NCBI GenBank assembly: GCA_046327715.1
Contig: JAXLXY010000006.1
Span: 1-64,000, forward strand
From: JADJOM01 sp046327715
Lineage (GTDB): Bacteria; Gemmatimonadota; Gemmatimonadetes; Gemmatimonadales; GWC2-71-9
Length of the DNA: 64,000 nt
Reading direction: 5' to 3'
Position 1 is the stretch's first letter; each line of letters begins with the position of its first letter. Shown piece by piece: positions 42,221 through 49,989 of this stretch. The position numbers and the translations under genes are program-made. Under the pieces are notes generated by a model. That model searched no databases, was not told where the DNA came from, and saw only the letters and a program-made list of their open reading frames with translations.

Positions 42221-43351
42221 TCAGAGCAGGCGGGTGATCCACTCCCCCACCACGTACCCCACCGCCGCCACGCCGAAGCCCACGAGGAACATGTCCACCC
42301 CGCTGCGGAGGACGCCCCGGCCGGTGAACACGCTGCGTGCCGCTCCCACCCCGAAGTGGGCCAGCATGGAGAGGGTGAAGCTGGTCCAGATGGCCCAGGG
42401 GCCGGTGGTGAGCAGGAACGGCGCCACCGGGATCAGGGCGCCGATTCCGGTGGCGGTCCCGGTAATCCACGCCTCGCGCATCGGCGAACTCTCCGGCTCC
42501 CCGATCTTCAGCTCCTCGCGCACCTTTTCCTGCAGGGCCCGCTCGGGATCGGCCATGACCTGCCGGGCCAGCGCCTCGGCCTGATCCCGCGGGATCCCCT
42601 TGGCCTGGTAGAGCAGGGCCAGTTCCTCGCGCTCGAGGTCGGGCATGAGGCGGATTTCCTCCCGCTCCATCGCGATCTCATGCTCATGCACCTCCCGCTC
42701 GCTCTTGGCGGCGAGGTAGCCGGAGGAGCCCATCGAGAGGGCGTCGGCCACCATGCCGGCGATGCCGGCCACCACCACCGCGTGCCCGGAGAGATTGAGC
42801 TCGCCCTGGGCGCCGAGCATTCCCGCCACCAGCCCGAAGTTGGCGGTGAGGCCATCGTTGAAGCCGTAGACCAGGTTGCGCAGCAACCCGCCCGCCCCCG
42901 TCTTGTGCCACGGCTCGGCGGCGCTGCCCGACAGGCTGGCCAGCGATTCGGCGTGCTCCGCCGACTCCCGGGCGAGCGTGAGTGCCGTGGCGCCCGCCGG
43001 TCCCTCCGGCGCCTGCCGGTGCAGCTCGAGGTAGCCCTTCACCTCGCGGCCTTCTTCCTCGAGCAGCAGGGGCGCCAGGAACGTCGGGCCGAACCGCCGG
43101 GCCAGCCAGGCCATGCCACGGGCCCGGAGCGAGGGGTCGTGCCGCGGGAGCGGATGGCCCTGCTCGCGCAGCAATGCCTCCCACATGGCCACGTGGCGCG
43201 CCTCGATGTCGGCGAGCTGGCGGTAGACCCCGGCGCGCGCGGCATCGGGTTCGAGGGTGGCGAGGACGGTGTAGAGGTAGGCTGCGTCGGCCTCGTCCTG
43301 CAGGTGATGCAGCCACTCGTGCGGCGCCTGAGGGGGTGCGGTCACAGTCAT
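42221..43351 (-). CDS. Ferritin-like/VIT1 iron exporter (MbfA-type)
   Basis: A 376-residue two-domain protein. Residues about 8-150 form a ferritin-like (rubrerythrin-type) domain with 'D-E-A-D-A-A-Y-L-Y' and 'E-A-R-H-V-A-M-W' plus 'E-S-A-E-H-A-E-S' as likely di-iron ligands. Residues about 165-376 form a VIT1/CCC1 transporter with 'N-D-G-L-T-A-N-F-G-L-V-A-G' and the M-G-S-S-G-Y loop. The same architecture in Agrobacterium and Bradyrhizobium MbfA exports iron. A TACATT sits exactly six bases before the ATG, giving a leaderless mRNA by prediction. Confidence 0.9.
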   Translation of the reverse strand: MTVTAPPQAPHEWLHHLQDEADAAYLYTVLATLEPDAARAGVYRQLADIEARHVAMWEALLREQGHPLPRHDPSLRARGMAWLARRFGPTFLAPLLLEEEGREVKGYLELHRQAPEGPAGATALTLARESAEHAESLASLSGSAAEPWHKTGAGGLLRNLVYGFNDGLTANFGLVAGMLGAQGELNLSGHAVVVAGIAGMVADALSMGSSGYLAAKSEREVHEHEIAMEREEIRLMPDLEREELALLYQAKGIPRDQAEALARQVMADPERALQEKVREELKIGEPESSPMREAWITGTATGIGALIPVAPFLLTTGPWAIWTSFTLSMLAHFGVGAARSVFTGRGVLRSGVDMFLVGFGVAAVGYVVGEWITRLL

Positions 43352-43357
43352 GCCCGG

Positions 43358-43363
43358 AATGTA
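43358..43363 (-). promoter_or_regulatory. Putative -10 element TACATT, leaderless spacing
   Basis: TACATT on the minus strand followed by six bases (CCGGGC) and the ATG at 43351. This is the same geometry as the M1 peptidase and glycosylase genes. No ribosome-binding site is present. Confidence 0.45.
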
Positions 43364-43484
43364 GTGCGCCGCCCACGGTCCGCACCCGGCGACGACTTGA
43401 CGCCGCCTCCGGTGGGGCCGCATGTTGGCCTGTCCCTCAACTTCCTGGCCGACACCAGACCCTCCCCGCTCTCCGAGGAAGTCC

Positions 43485-44888
43485 ATGTCCCGACTTGCCC
43501 GCCCCCTGGCCCTGCTGGCCGTTGCCGGCGCCGCGCTGCTCGGCGGTTGCGCCGAGCCGATGGCCTCGCCCGACGCCATCACCGCCCCGGTCCGCACCGT
43601 GCACCTCGCCACGCCGGCCACCCTCTCCGGCCGGTATCTGGTCAGCTTCCGCGGCACGGAACCGGCCGATTTCGCCACCTCGGTGACCGCCCTCGGGGCC
43701 ACGATCGAGCGGCGGCTCCCCTCGGTGCGCGCGGCCATCCTGCGCAACGTGAACGCCGCCGCCGCCGCGGCGCTGGGCGCCCGCTCCGATCTCGAGGGCA
43801 TTGCCGGTGACGTCGGGGCCCAGATGATCCCGGCCCCGGTGGCCACCCAGCGCCTCTCCTACACCGGGGCCACGACACCGCGCGCCAATGGCACCGACCA
43901 GAGCGGCGCCTTCTTCTACCCGCTGCAGTGGAACATCCGGCAGGTGGGTGCCGACCTGGCCTGGGGCGCCACCCCGGCGGGGCAGGGCAAGCTGGTCTGC
44001 ATCCTCGACAGCGGCATCGATCCGGACCACCTCGACCTCGCCGGCCGGGTGGATCCGAGCCTGATCACCTCGTTTGTCAGCGACACCTCGTTCCCGGGCA
44101 ACCAGGATGGCCTGGACTACAACGCCCACGGGACGTCGACGGCCGCCTATGTCGTTTCCAACGGCTTCGGGGTCGCCTCCGTCGCGCCCGACGCCCGGCT
44201 CTGCTCGGCCAAGGTCCTCGGCGTCACCGGCTTCGGCAGCTACATCGACATGGTCGTGGCCATCCTCTGGGCCACCGAGACGGCGCACGCCGACGTGATC
44301 AACCTGAGCCTTGGCGGGTACTTCGACCAGGAACTGCCGGGCGCCATGCAGCTGCTCAACATCATCCAGCGCGCCATGGACCTGGCCACCAAGCGCGGCG
44401 TGGTGGTGGTGGCGGCCGGCGGAAACATGGCGCTCAACCTCGACGAGGATCCGCGGCGCTTCCTGTTCGTGCCGGGGCAGCTCCGCAACGTGATCAGCGT
44501 GGGCGCCACCGCCCCGTTCAACCAGCAGAACTTCGATGTGCTGGCGAGCTACTCCAACTATGGCGGGCGGACCGGCATCGACCTCGTGGCACCGGGCGGC
44601 GACTTCCTCCCGGGCGGGCTCCTGGAGGATCTGGTCCTCTCGGCCTGCAGCCAGTACCAGGTGACCCTGCCGTTCGCCTGCAGTGCGGTGGACTACCTGT
44701 TCAGCGCCGGCACCAGTGAAGCGACCCCGCACGTCTCCGGGGCTGTGGCCGTGGTCGAGTCGCAGAAGGCGACACCGGTCAGCCCGGCCACCCTCACCCG
44801 GTGCATCATCCAGGGCACCGACCCCGTCGGGCCCGCCAGCATCTACGGCGCTGGCCGGCTCAATGTACTGAAAGCGGCCGGATGCTGA
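43485..44888 (+). CDS. Subtilisin-family (S8) serine protease, lipoprotein-type signal
   Basis: A 467-residue protease. The signal ends in L-L-G-G-C22, a lipobox, so the enzyme may be membrane anchored. Residues about 48-118 form an I9-like propeptide ('Y-L-V-S-F-R-G-T-E', 'A-L-G-A-T-I-E-R-R-L'). The catalytic triad is D175 (C-I-L-D-S-G-I-D), H215 (N-A-H-G-T-S) and S411 (A-G-T-S-E-A-T-P-H); the oxyanion Asn is in A-A-G-G-N (311-314). GAGGAA precedes ATG 43485. An earlier in-frame ATG at 43422 is less likely. Confidence 0.93.
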   Translation: MSRLARPLALLAVAGAALLGGCAEPMASPDAITAPVRTVHLATPATLSGRYLVSFRGTEPADFATSVTALGATIERRLPSVRAAILRNVNAAAAAALGARSDLEGIAGDVGAQMIPAPVATQRLSYTGATTPRANGTDQSGAFFYPLQWNIRQVGADLAWGATPAGQGKLVCILDSGIDPDHLDLAGRVDPSLITSFVSDTSFPGNQDGLDYNAHGTSTAAYVVSNGFGVASVAPDARLCSAKVLGVTGFGSYIDMVVAILWATETAHADVINLSLGGYFDQELPGAMQLLNIIQRAMDLATKRGVVVVAAGGNMALNLDEDPRRFLFVPGQLRNVISVGATAPFNQQNFDVLASYSNYGGRTGIDLVAPGGDFLPGGLLEDLVLSACSQYQVTLPFACSAVDYLFSAGTSEATPHVSGAVAVVESQKATPVSPATLTRCIIQGTDPVGPASIYGAGRLNVLKAAGC

Positions 44889-44919
44889 CGCATTGATGTC
44901 GTAAGTGGCGAGCCGTGTT

Positions 44920-44986
44920 GCCCTGGCCCGAGGTCGTGGCATAAGACGTTGTTATTCAACGTCTTGCCATCAGCTCGGTCCAGGGC
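44920..44986. other. Extended hairpin between protease gene and sigma operon
   Basis: Left arm 44920-44932 pairs with 44974-44986 (12 of 13 pairs), then TGGC (44937-44940) with GCCA (44966-44969), then a perfect 9-bp stem, AAGACGTTG (44943-44951) with CAACGTCTT (44957-44965), closed by a 5-base loop TTATT. The inner stem is AT-rich in a GC-rich genome. TTT follows the outer arm. It lies 31 bp past the protease stop and 106 bp before the sigma-factor gene. Terminator, regulatory RNA or mobile-repeat remnant are all possible. Confidence 0.65.
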
Positions 44987-45092
44987 TTTCCGGTGCAATA
45001 GGTCGCGGGGCTGCCAGCGGGGGTCGATCCTGCCCCAGGCACCGGGCGACCCCCTGCAACCCTGCCCCCGTTTCCGGCATCTTTCCCACGTC

Positions 45093-45638
45093 ATGAACGA
45101 CGCGTACCTCCTGACCGACGCTGACGTTATCCTCGCCCAGGCCCGGGCCGGCGACCCCGCCGCGCTCGAGCGGCTGTATCGCGCCTACGAAGCCCCCGTC
45201 TACAATCTCGCCCGCCGGATCTGCCGCACCGTGGAGGATGCCGAGGACGTGCTGCAGGAGACCTTCTTCGAGGTCTGCCGCAGCATCGGGCGGTATCGGG
45301 GCGATGGCAGTCTCTGGGGCTGGGTCCGCACGATCACGGCCAGCAAGGCGCTGATGCGGCTGCGCCGGAACAAGTACCGTGACACCGACGAGCTCGACGA
45401 GGAGTTCCATCCCCCGAGCATGAAGGTCGATGGCGGCCTGCGGATGGACCTCGAGGCCGCACTGGAGCGCCTGCCCGAGACCAGCCGGGCGGTGGTGTGG
45501 CTGCACGACGTCGAGGGGTACACCCACGAGGAAATCGCGGGCATGATGGGGAAGACGGTCAGCTTCTCCAAGTCCCAGCTGGCGCGCGCGCACACCCGGC
45601 TGCGGCGCTGGCTCGGCGAGGAGCGGGTACCCGCATGA
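45093..45638 (+). CDS. ECF-type RNA polymerase sigma factor
   Basis: A 181-residue sigma factor with region 2 (about 28-95: 'Y-N-L-A-R-R-I-C-R-T-V-E-D-A-E-D-V-L-Q-E-T-F') and region 4 (about 115-165: 'A-L-E-R-L-P-E-T-S-R-A-V-V' and 'E-E-I-A-G-M-M-G-K-T'). No region 1.1 or 3. It overlaps the anti-sigma gene by 4 nt (ATGA), and the PDZ gene follows, forming a three-gene operon. Confidence 0.93.
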   Translation: MNDAYLLTDADVILAQARAGDPAALERLYRAYEAPVYNLARRICRTVEDAEDVLQETFFEVCRSIGRYRGDGSLWGWVRTITASKALMRLRRNKYRDTDELDEEFHPPSMKVDGGLRMDLEAALERLPETSRAVVWLHDVEGYTHEEIAGMMGKTVSFSKSQLARAHTRLRRWLGEERVPA

Positions 45639-46234
45639 GCCACCTTTCGGTCGACCAGCTGCTGGAGCTGCGCGAGTCCGGATCGGAGCCCGGCCAGGCC
45701 GCCGCCCGCGAGCATCTGGATGCCTGCCCCGCCTGCCAGGCCGAGCTCCGCCGGATGGACCAGCGGGTGGCCCGGCTCCGGGCGCTGCCCGCGCTGCGGC
45801 CGGCGCGCGACCACTGGCCGGTGGTGCGCGAACGGGCCGTGGCCACCCGCCGCCTGCGCCGCCTGCGCTGGGCGGGCATCGCCACGCTGGCGGCGGCGGC
45901 CACCCTGGCGGTGGTGGTGGTGTCCCGCCGCCAGGCCACCGCACAGGTCACCACCGCCGTGGCCATCAACGACGTCATGACGCGCTCCCACCAGCTCGAG
46001 CGGGTGCTCGAGGCCTACAACCCCGACGCGCGGGTCACCGACGGCGTGACGGCGCGGGTGGCGGGCGAGCTGGAGGACCGCATCGCGGTGGTGGACCGAC
46101 GGCTCGAGGTGGCGCAGATGCTGAATGCCCAGCAGCGCGATGCCGCCCTGCTGCGGCTGTGGCAGGAGCGGGTGGGATTGCTCGACGCGCTGGTGGATGT
46201 CCACCTCACGCGCGCGAGTGACGTGGGGTTCTAG
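45635..46234 (+). CDS. Anti-sigma factor with zinc-finger (ZAS) motif
   Basis: A 199-residue membrane protein. The N-terminal H27-x3-C31-x2-C34 motif is the zinc-binding anti-sigma (ZAS) signature; one membrane helix is at about 79-97; the remainder (about 100-199) is a helical periplasmic domain with no cysteine. It should hold the adjacent sigma factor at the membrane until a signal is received. Translationally coupled to it (ATGA). Confidence 0.9.
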   Translation: MSHLSVDQLLELRESGSEPGQAAAREHLDACPACQAELRRMDQRVARLRALPALRPARDHWPVVRERAVATRRLRRLRWAGIATLAAAATLAVVVVSRRQATAQVTTAVAINDVMTRSHQLERVLEAYNPDARVTDGVTARVAGELEDRIAVVDRRLEVAQMLNAQQRDAALLRLWQERVGLLDALVDVHLTRASDVGF

Positions 46235-46240
46235 CCCGCC

Positions 46241-47185
46241 ATGCGCGCCATCCTCTCGCTGCCCCTGCTCGCCGCCGTCGGGCTCGCTCCAACGCTACTG
46301 GCCGGTCAGGAACCCGCCCGCCGCCCCGATGCCGAGCGGGTGCTGGTCAGGCGGCCGCCGGGGAGCGAGCAGGAGCTGATGGAGGCCCAGATCCAGGTCA
46401 TCTCCACCCGCCGGGCCCGGGTGGGCATCTCCCTCGACCTCCGGCCCCGCGACGACGACTCCGTCGGCGCCCTCATCCAGAGCGTGACGCCCAACGGCCC
46501 GGCGGCCCGCGCCGGGCTCCGCTCCGGCGACGTGATCACCAGCGTCAACCGGCAGAGCATCTCGATGCCGCTCAGCACCCTCTCCCGTGACGTCTCCGCC
46601 TCGGGCCTGCGGCTGATCGAGCTCATGTCCGACTTCAAGCCCGGCGACACCCTCGCGGTGGAATACCGGCGGGGCCGGGACCGGCGCAACGCCGCGGTGG
46701 TCTGCGGCGAGGAGCCGGTCATCACCTGGCGCGGCCCCGACGGCACCTACGGCTTCTCCTTCGGCGAGGAGGAGAATCCCATGGCGGCGGAGGCCCTCCG
46801 GCGAACGCTCGAGTCCCCCTGGCGGGTGCAGCCGGACGGCCCGCTCTACCGCCCCGATTCGTTGCGGGTGGCGTCGCCGATGCGGATGCCGGCCCCGATG
46901 TACGTGCTCGGCACCCCGCTCGCCGACCTGGAGCTGGCGCCGATGAACCCGGAGCTCGGGAAGTACTTCGGGGTGGGGGAAGGGGTGCTGGTGATCAACG
47001 TGCCGCAGGGCTCGCGGCTCGGCCTCAAGCCCGGCGACGTGGTGCTCTCCGTGGACGGCCGCGAGCCGGCCGGCCCCTCGCACCTGGTGCGGATCCTGCG
47101 CAGCTACAACGGCCGCGAGTCCTTCACCCTCCAGGTCGTCCGGCAGCAGAAGCGGAAGACCATCACGGGGCAGGTGGCGGAGTAA
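46241..47185 (+). CDS. Secreted protein with two PDZ domains
   Basis: A 314-residue protein with a signal peptide (about 1-22, ending L-L-A-G-Q). PDZ 1 lies at about 60-145 ('V-G-I-S-L-D-L-R' and 'G-P-A-A-R-A-G-L-R-S-G-D-V-I'), PDZ 2 at about 220-310 ('G-V-G-E-G-V-L-V-I-N-V' and 'G-L-K-P-G-D-V-V-L-S-V-D-G'). No protease domain is present. As part of the sigma/anti-sigma operon it could sense misfolded outer-membrane proteins, by analogy with DegS/RseP circuits; that is inference. It overlaps the convergent decarboxylase gene by 23 bp. Confidence 0.88.
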   Translation: MRAILSLPLLAAVGLAPTLLAGQEPARRPDAERVLVRRPPGSEQELMEAQIQVISTRRARVGISLDLRPRDDDSVGALIQSVTPNGPAARAGLRSGDVITSVNRQSISMPLSTLSRDVSASGLRLIELMSDFKPGDTLAVEYRRGRDRRNAAVVCGEEPVITWRGPDGTYGFSFGEEENPMAAEALRRTLESPWRVQPDGPLYRPDSLRVASPMRMPAPMYVLGTPLADLELAPMNPELGKYFGVGEGVLVINVPQGSRLGLKPGDVVLSVDGREPAGPSHLVRILRSYNGRESFTLQVVRQQKRKTITGQVAE

Positions 47186-49349
47186 CCTCCCGCATCGCCT
47201 CCGCCGCCACCCGGTGGAGGTACCGCACGAACTCGTACAGGTAGTCCATCCCCGCCTGCCGCGCCTCGCTGTGCCACGGATTCATCACCGTGGACCGCAG
47301 CACGAACAGCCCCTCCCGCGCATACGCCTCCGGACGGATCTCCAGCTCGCCGAGCAGGTGGGTGAGCGTGGCCCCGCGGTACTGTCGTTCCTCGAACCGG
47401 GTCCGGGACACGAAGAACGGCTGCGCCGCCGACAGCCGGTGGTGCGAGCGCGAGCCGGGGATGCTGGCCGCGTTGAAGATGAGTTCGTTGAGCCGGTTGA
47501 TGGTGCCGAGGGAGACCGGGGCCGGGACCATCTGGCCGTCGCGCCAGGCCATCGGCCGCGCCACGAAGCAGACCAGGTTGGTCTCCGGCTCCGCGATCGG
47601 GAAGAAGGTGAACGGCGCCGGGGCCGCCGGCTCCGGCGCCCGCTCCCGCTCGAACTTGAGGAACAGCTGGTGGTGCCGGGTGAGCAGCCGCGCCAGCCGG
47701 CGCGCGTTGAGCAGCGTCACCCGCACGATCTTCCCGTGTCCCTCGGCGGTGAGCGGGATGGTCCGGTGCGCCAGCCAGCACGAAAGGGCGGCGGCACCCG
47801 GCTTCGATCCCTCGAGGATGAGCGGCCCCATCGAGGTCACCTGCAGCGGGTCGTCCACCGCGCCGACGCCGAGGTCGGCGTCGCCCAGGTACTGTGCCCG
47901 CTGGGTGATGAACTCGGTCACCCGGCAATCCCGGAAGGCCACCACGCCGGCGGGGTAGGGGATGTAGCCCATCTTGTGCGGGTCCACGGTGGTCGAGTCG
48001 CTGTCGGCCATGGCCAGGAAGGCGGCGTAGGTCTCCCGGTCGGTCCACCGGATCTCCTCCACCCGGCGGTCCGGCTGGTCCAGCCCCACGTCCAGGTCGA
48101 ACCGCTCCTCGAGCTGCAGCGCCGTGGCGTAGGCGTCGCACACCGCCTCGAGGCCGGCACCCGCCGGCGGCTGGGTCACCGACACGCCGCAGAAAAGCGA
48201 CCGCAGGTAGCCGCCCCAGGCGGCATCCACGTGCAGCCAGAACGACCGCCCCGCCTCGCGCTCCCAGGCAGCGCGGAGGTCGCGGATGCGGTGGATCGGG
48301 TCGACCGCACCCTCCTCCGTGGTGCCGACGATGCCGATGACCGCCGCGACGTATTCCTCGGGGCGGAGCCCCGCGATCGCGGCGCGCAGGCCCTCGATGT
48401 CCATCTGGAACCGGTCGTTGACCGGGATCAGCCGCGCGGCATCCTCGCCGTAGCCCAGCACGTTGCAGGCCTTGGCGATCGAGTAGTGCGCCGCCGCGGA
48501 CGCCAGCACCACCGGGCGCAGCCCGGTCTCCGCCAGGATCGGGCCGAGGCCCCGGCGCGCGATGTTGTAGCGGCTGCCGGCCACCGCCTCGTTGACCGCC
48601 GCCAGCGCGGCCGCGGGGCTGAGCCCGCGCTCCCGCTCGAGCGCCGCGGCGAGCCCGCGCAGGATGCCGGTGGCGGTGTCGGGGGTGAGCGATACCAGGG
48701 CCCGGTCGTCGAGCCCCGTGATGGGTGCCTCGGCGCCGCCGGGGAGCCGCACCTGCAGGGCGAGCCCAGCCTCCCGGCAGAATTCCCGCGCGATGAGCGG
48801 CGCGAACTGCACCGCCCGCGCCGCCCACAGCGCCTCGATGTTGGCCAGCGTCCCGCCGGAACAGATGTGCGCCCATGAACGCCGGGGGTGATAGCCGAGC
48901 ATCTCCGCCACCATGCGGCCCACCTCCAGCTCCAGGGCCACCGTGATCGGGGCCGCCTCGCCGGTGACGTTGTTCGGGTTGTAGAGCAGTCCCGCGAAGT
49001 AGCCGAGCACCGCCGGAAGGCTCTGCTCGGAGATCATGTGCGCGTTGTAGCGCGGGGAGTGCATCGGGAAGTGGTACTTGAGCTCGCTCAGGATGGCATC
49101 GAGCTGGCCGGTCAGCGCGTCCAGCCACGACTCATGCTCGGGGCTCCGGCGCCGCAACCGTCCCACGATCCAGGGATCGGCGGGAAAGTAGTTCCGCCGC
49201 CAGTGGATGTAGTCCTGGAAGATGTGGTCGAAGAGCTCGGTCCAGACCGGGGCGTTCTCCGCCCGGGGGCCGAGGAACCAGGCCGTCAGGGGATACGCGG
49301 CGTCCCCCTGCAGGTGGGGGGCGGTGTCGCCGGAGTGCGGGGTGGTCAT
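47163..49349 (-). CDS. PLP-dependent decarboxylase (group II, long form)
   Basis: A 728-residue group-II amino-acid decarboxylase relative. The PLP lysine is K459 in 'T-V-D-P-H-K-M-G-Y', and the PLP-binding Asp is in 'W-L-H-V-D-A-A-W-G-G-Y'. 'H-M-I-S-E-Q-S-L-P' (N-terminal) and 'I-C-S-G-G-T-L-A-N-I-E-A' match the tyrosine/glutamate-decarboxylase-like family. At 728 residues it is longer than usual (450-550), with a C-terminal extension ending 'V-V'-free basic helices. Substrate not predictable. The ATG is at 49349. Confidence 0.88.
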   Translation of the reverse strand: MTTPHSGDTAPHLQGDAAYPLTAWFLGPRAENAPVWTELFDHIFQDYIHWRRNYFPADPWIVGRLRRRSPEHESWLDALTGQLDAILSELKYHFPMHSPRYNAHMISEQSLPAVLGYFAGLLYNPNNVTGEAAPITVALELEVGRMVAEMLGYHPRRSWAHICSGGTLANIEALWAARAVQFAPLIAREFCREAGLALQVRLPGGAEAPITGLDDRALVSLTPDTATGILRGLAAALERERGLSPAAALAAVNEAVAGSRYNIARRGLGPILAETGLRPVVLASAAAHYSIAKACNVLGYGEDAARLIPVNDRFQMDIEGLRAAIAGLRPEEYVAAVIGIVGTTEEGAVDPIHRIRDLRAAWEREAGRSFWLHVDAAWGGYLRSLFCGVSVTQPPAGAGLEAVCDAYATALQLEERFDLDVGLDQPDRRVEEIRWTDRETYAAFLAMADSDSTTVDPHKMGYIPYPAGVVAFRDCRVTEFITQRAQYLGDADLGVGAVDDPLQVTSMGPLILEGSKPGAAALSCWLAHRTIPLTAEGHGKIVRVTLLNARRLARLLTRHHQLFLKFERERAPEPAAPAPFTFFPIAEPETNLVCFVARPMAWRDGQMVPAPVSLGTINRLNELIFNAASIPGSRSHHRLSAAQPFFVSRTRFEERQYRGATLTHLLGELEIRPEAYAREGLFVLRSTVMNPWHSEARQAGMDYLYEFVRYLHRVAAEAMREVTPPPAP

Positions 49350-49419
49350 GCAGGGAGCTTCGGCCCGGACTCCCGGCTTGGCAAGGGGCCGGCCCGCGAT
49401 CTCCGACCCCCCGGCCTCC

Positions 49420-49989
49420 CTACCGCCCCTTGAACAGCCGGTACCACTCCTCCCGGTCCTCGGGGGAGAACACCCCGAGTTCGGCGAAGATCTCGCGGGC
49501 AAACTCCAGGGCCCCGAGCCCGCTGGCGGTGATCAGGCCGCGGTCGCGCACCGCGAGCGCGTCGACATAGCCGTCGGCGCCGGCGTAGCCCGGCGCCTGT
49601 GCGGCCAGGTAATCGGCGCCGTTGCTGGTGTGCTTCCGCCCGGCCAGGAACCCGCCGCGCGCCAGGGCCACCGTGGCCCCGCAGATGGCCGCGACCGGCG
49701 TGCGAGCCCGGAAGAGCGTGGCGAGCAGGGCCTGGAGCTGTTCGTCGGGGGGCGCGGTTTCCCAGCGGTCGCCGCCGGGCAGGATGAGCAGCCGGACCTG
49801 CTCCGGGTCCACCTCGGCGATGTCCTCGTCGGGCAGCACGGTGAGCCCGCCCATCGAGACCACCGGCTCGCCGGTGAGGCCCAGGGTGAGCACCTGGTGG
49901 TGGCCGGAGCGGCGGAGCTCGGCGATCGCGAAGGCCGCCTCCCAGTCGGCAAAGCCGTCGAACACCAGCAGCGCGGGCATGGACCGCAT
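49420..49989 (-). CDS. DJ-1/PfpI family protein
   Basis: A 189-residue flavodoxin-like protein. The nucleophilic Cys is in 'A-A-I-C-G-A-T-V' and the conserved acidic residue is in 'D-G-F-A-D-W-E'. The family includes chaperones, glyoxalases and proteases (DJ-1, YajL, PfpI). Its ATG overlaps the TGA of the aromatic fusion gene (TGATG), so it is translated together with it, though its link with aromatic synthesis is unclear. Confidence 0.88.
   Translation of the reverse strand: MRSMPALLVFDGFADWEAAFAIAELRRSGHHQVLTLGLTGEPVVSMGGLTVLPDEDIAEVDPEQVRLLILPGGDRWETAPPDEQLQALLATLFRARTPVAAICGATVALARGGFLAGRKHTSNGADYLAAQAPGYAGADGYVDALAVRDRGLITASGLGALEFAREIFAELGVFSPEDREEWYRLFKGR

Noticed and set aside
39982..43484. 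A long plus-strand open frame through four minus-strand genes
   Set aside because: It is antisense to genes with signal peptides, PDZ, ferritin-like and VIT domains; its translation has no domain and is rich in Arg, Pro and Gly.
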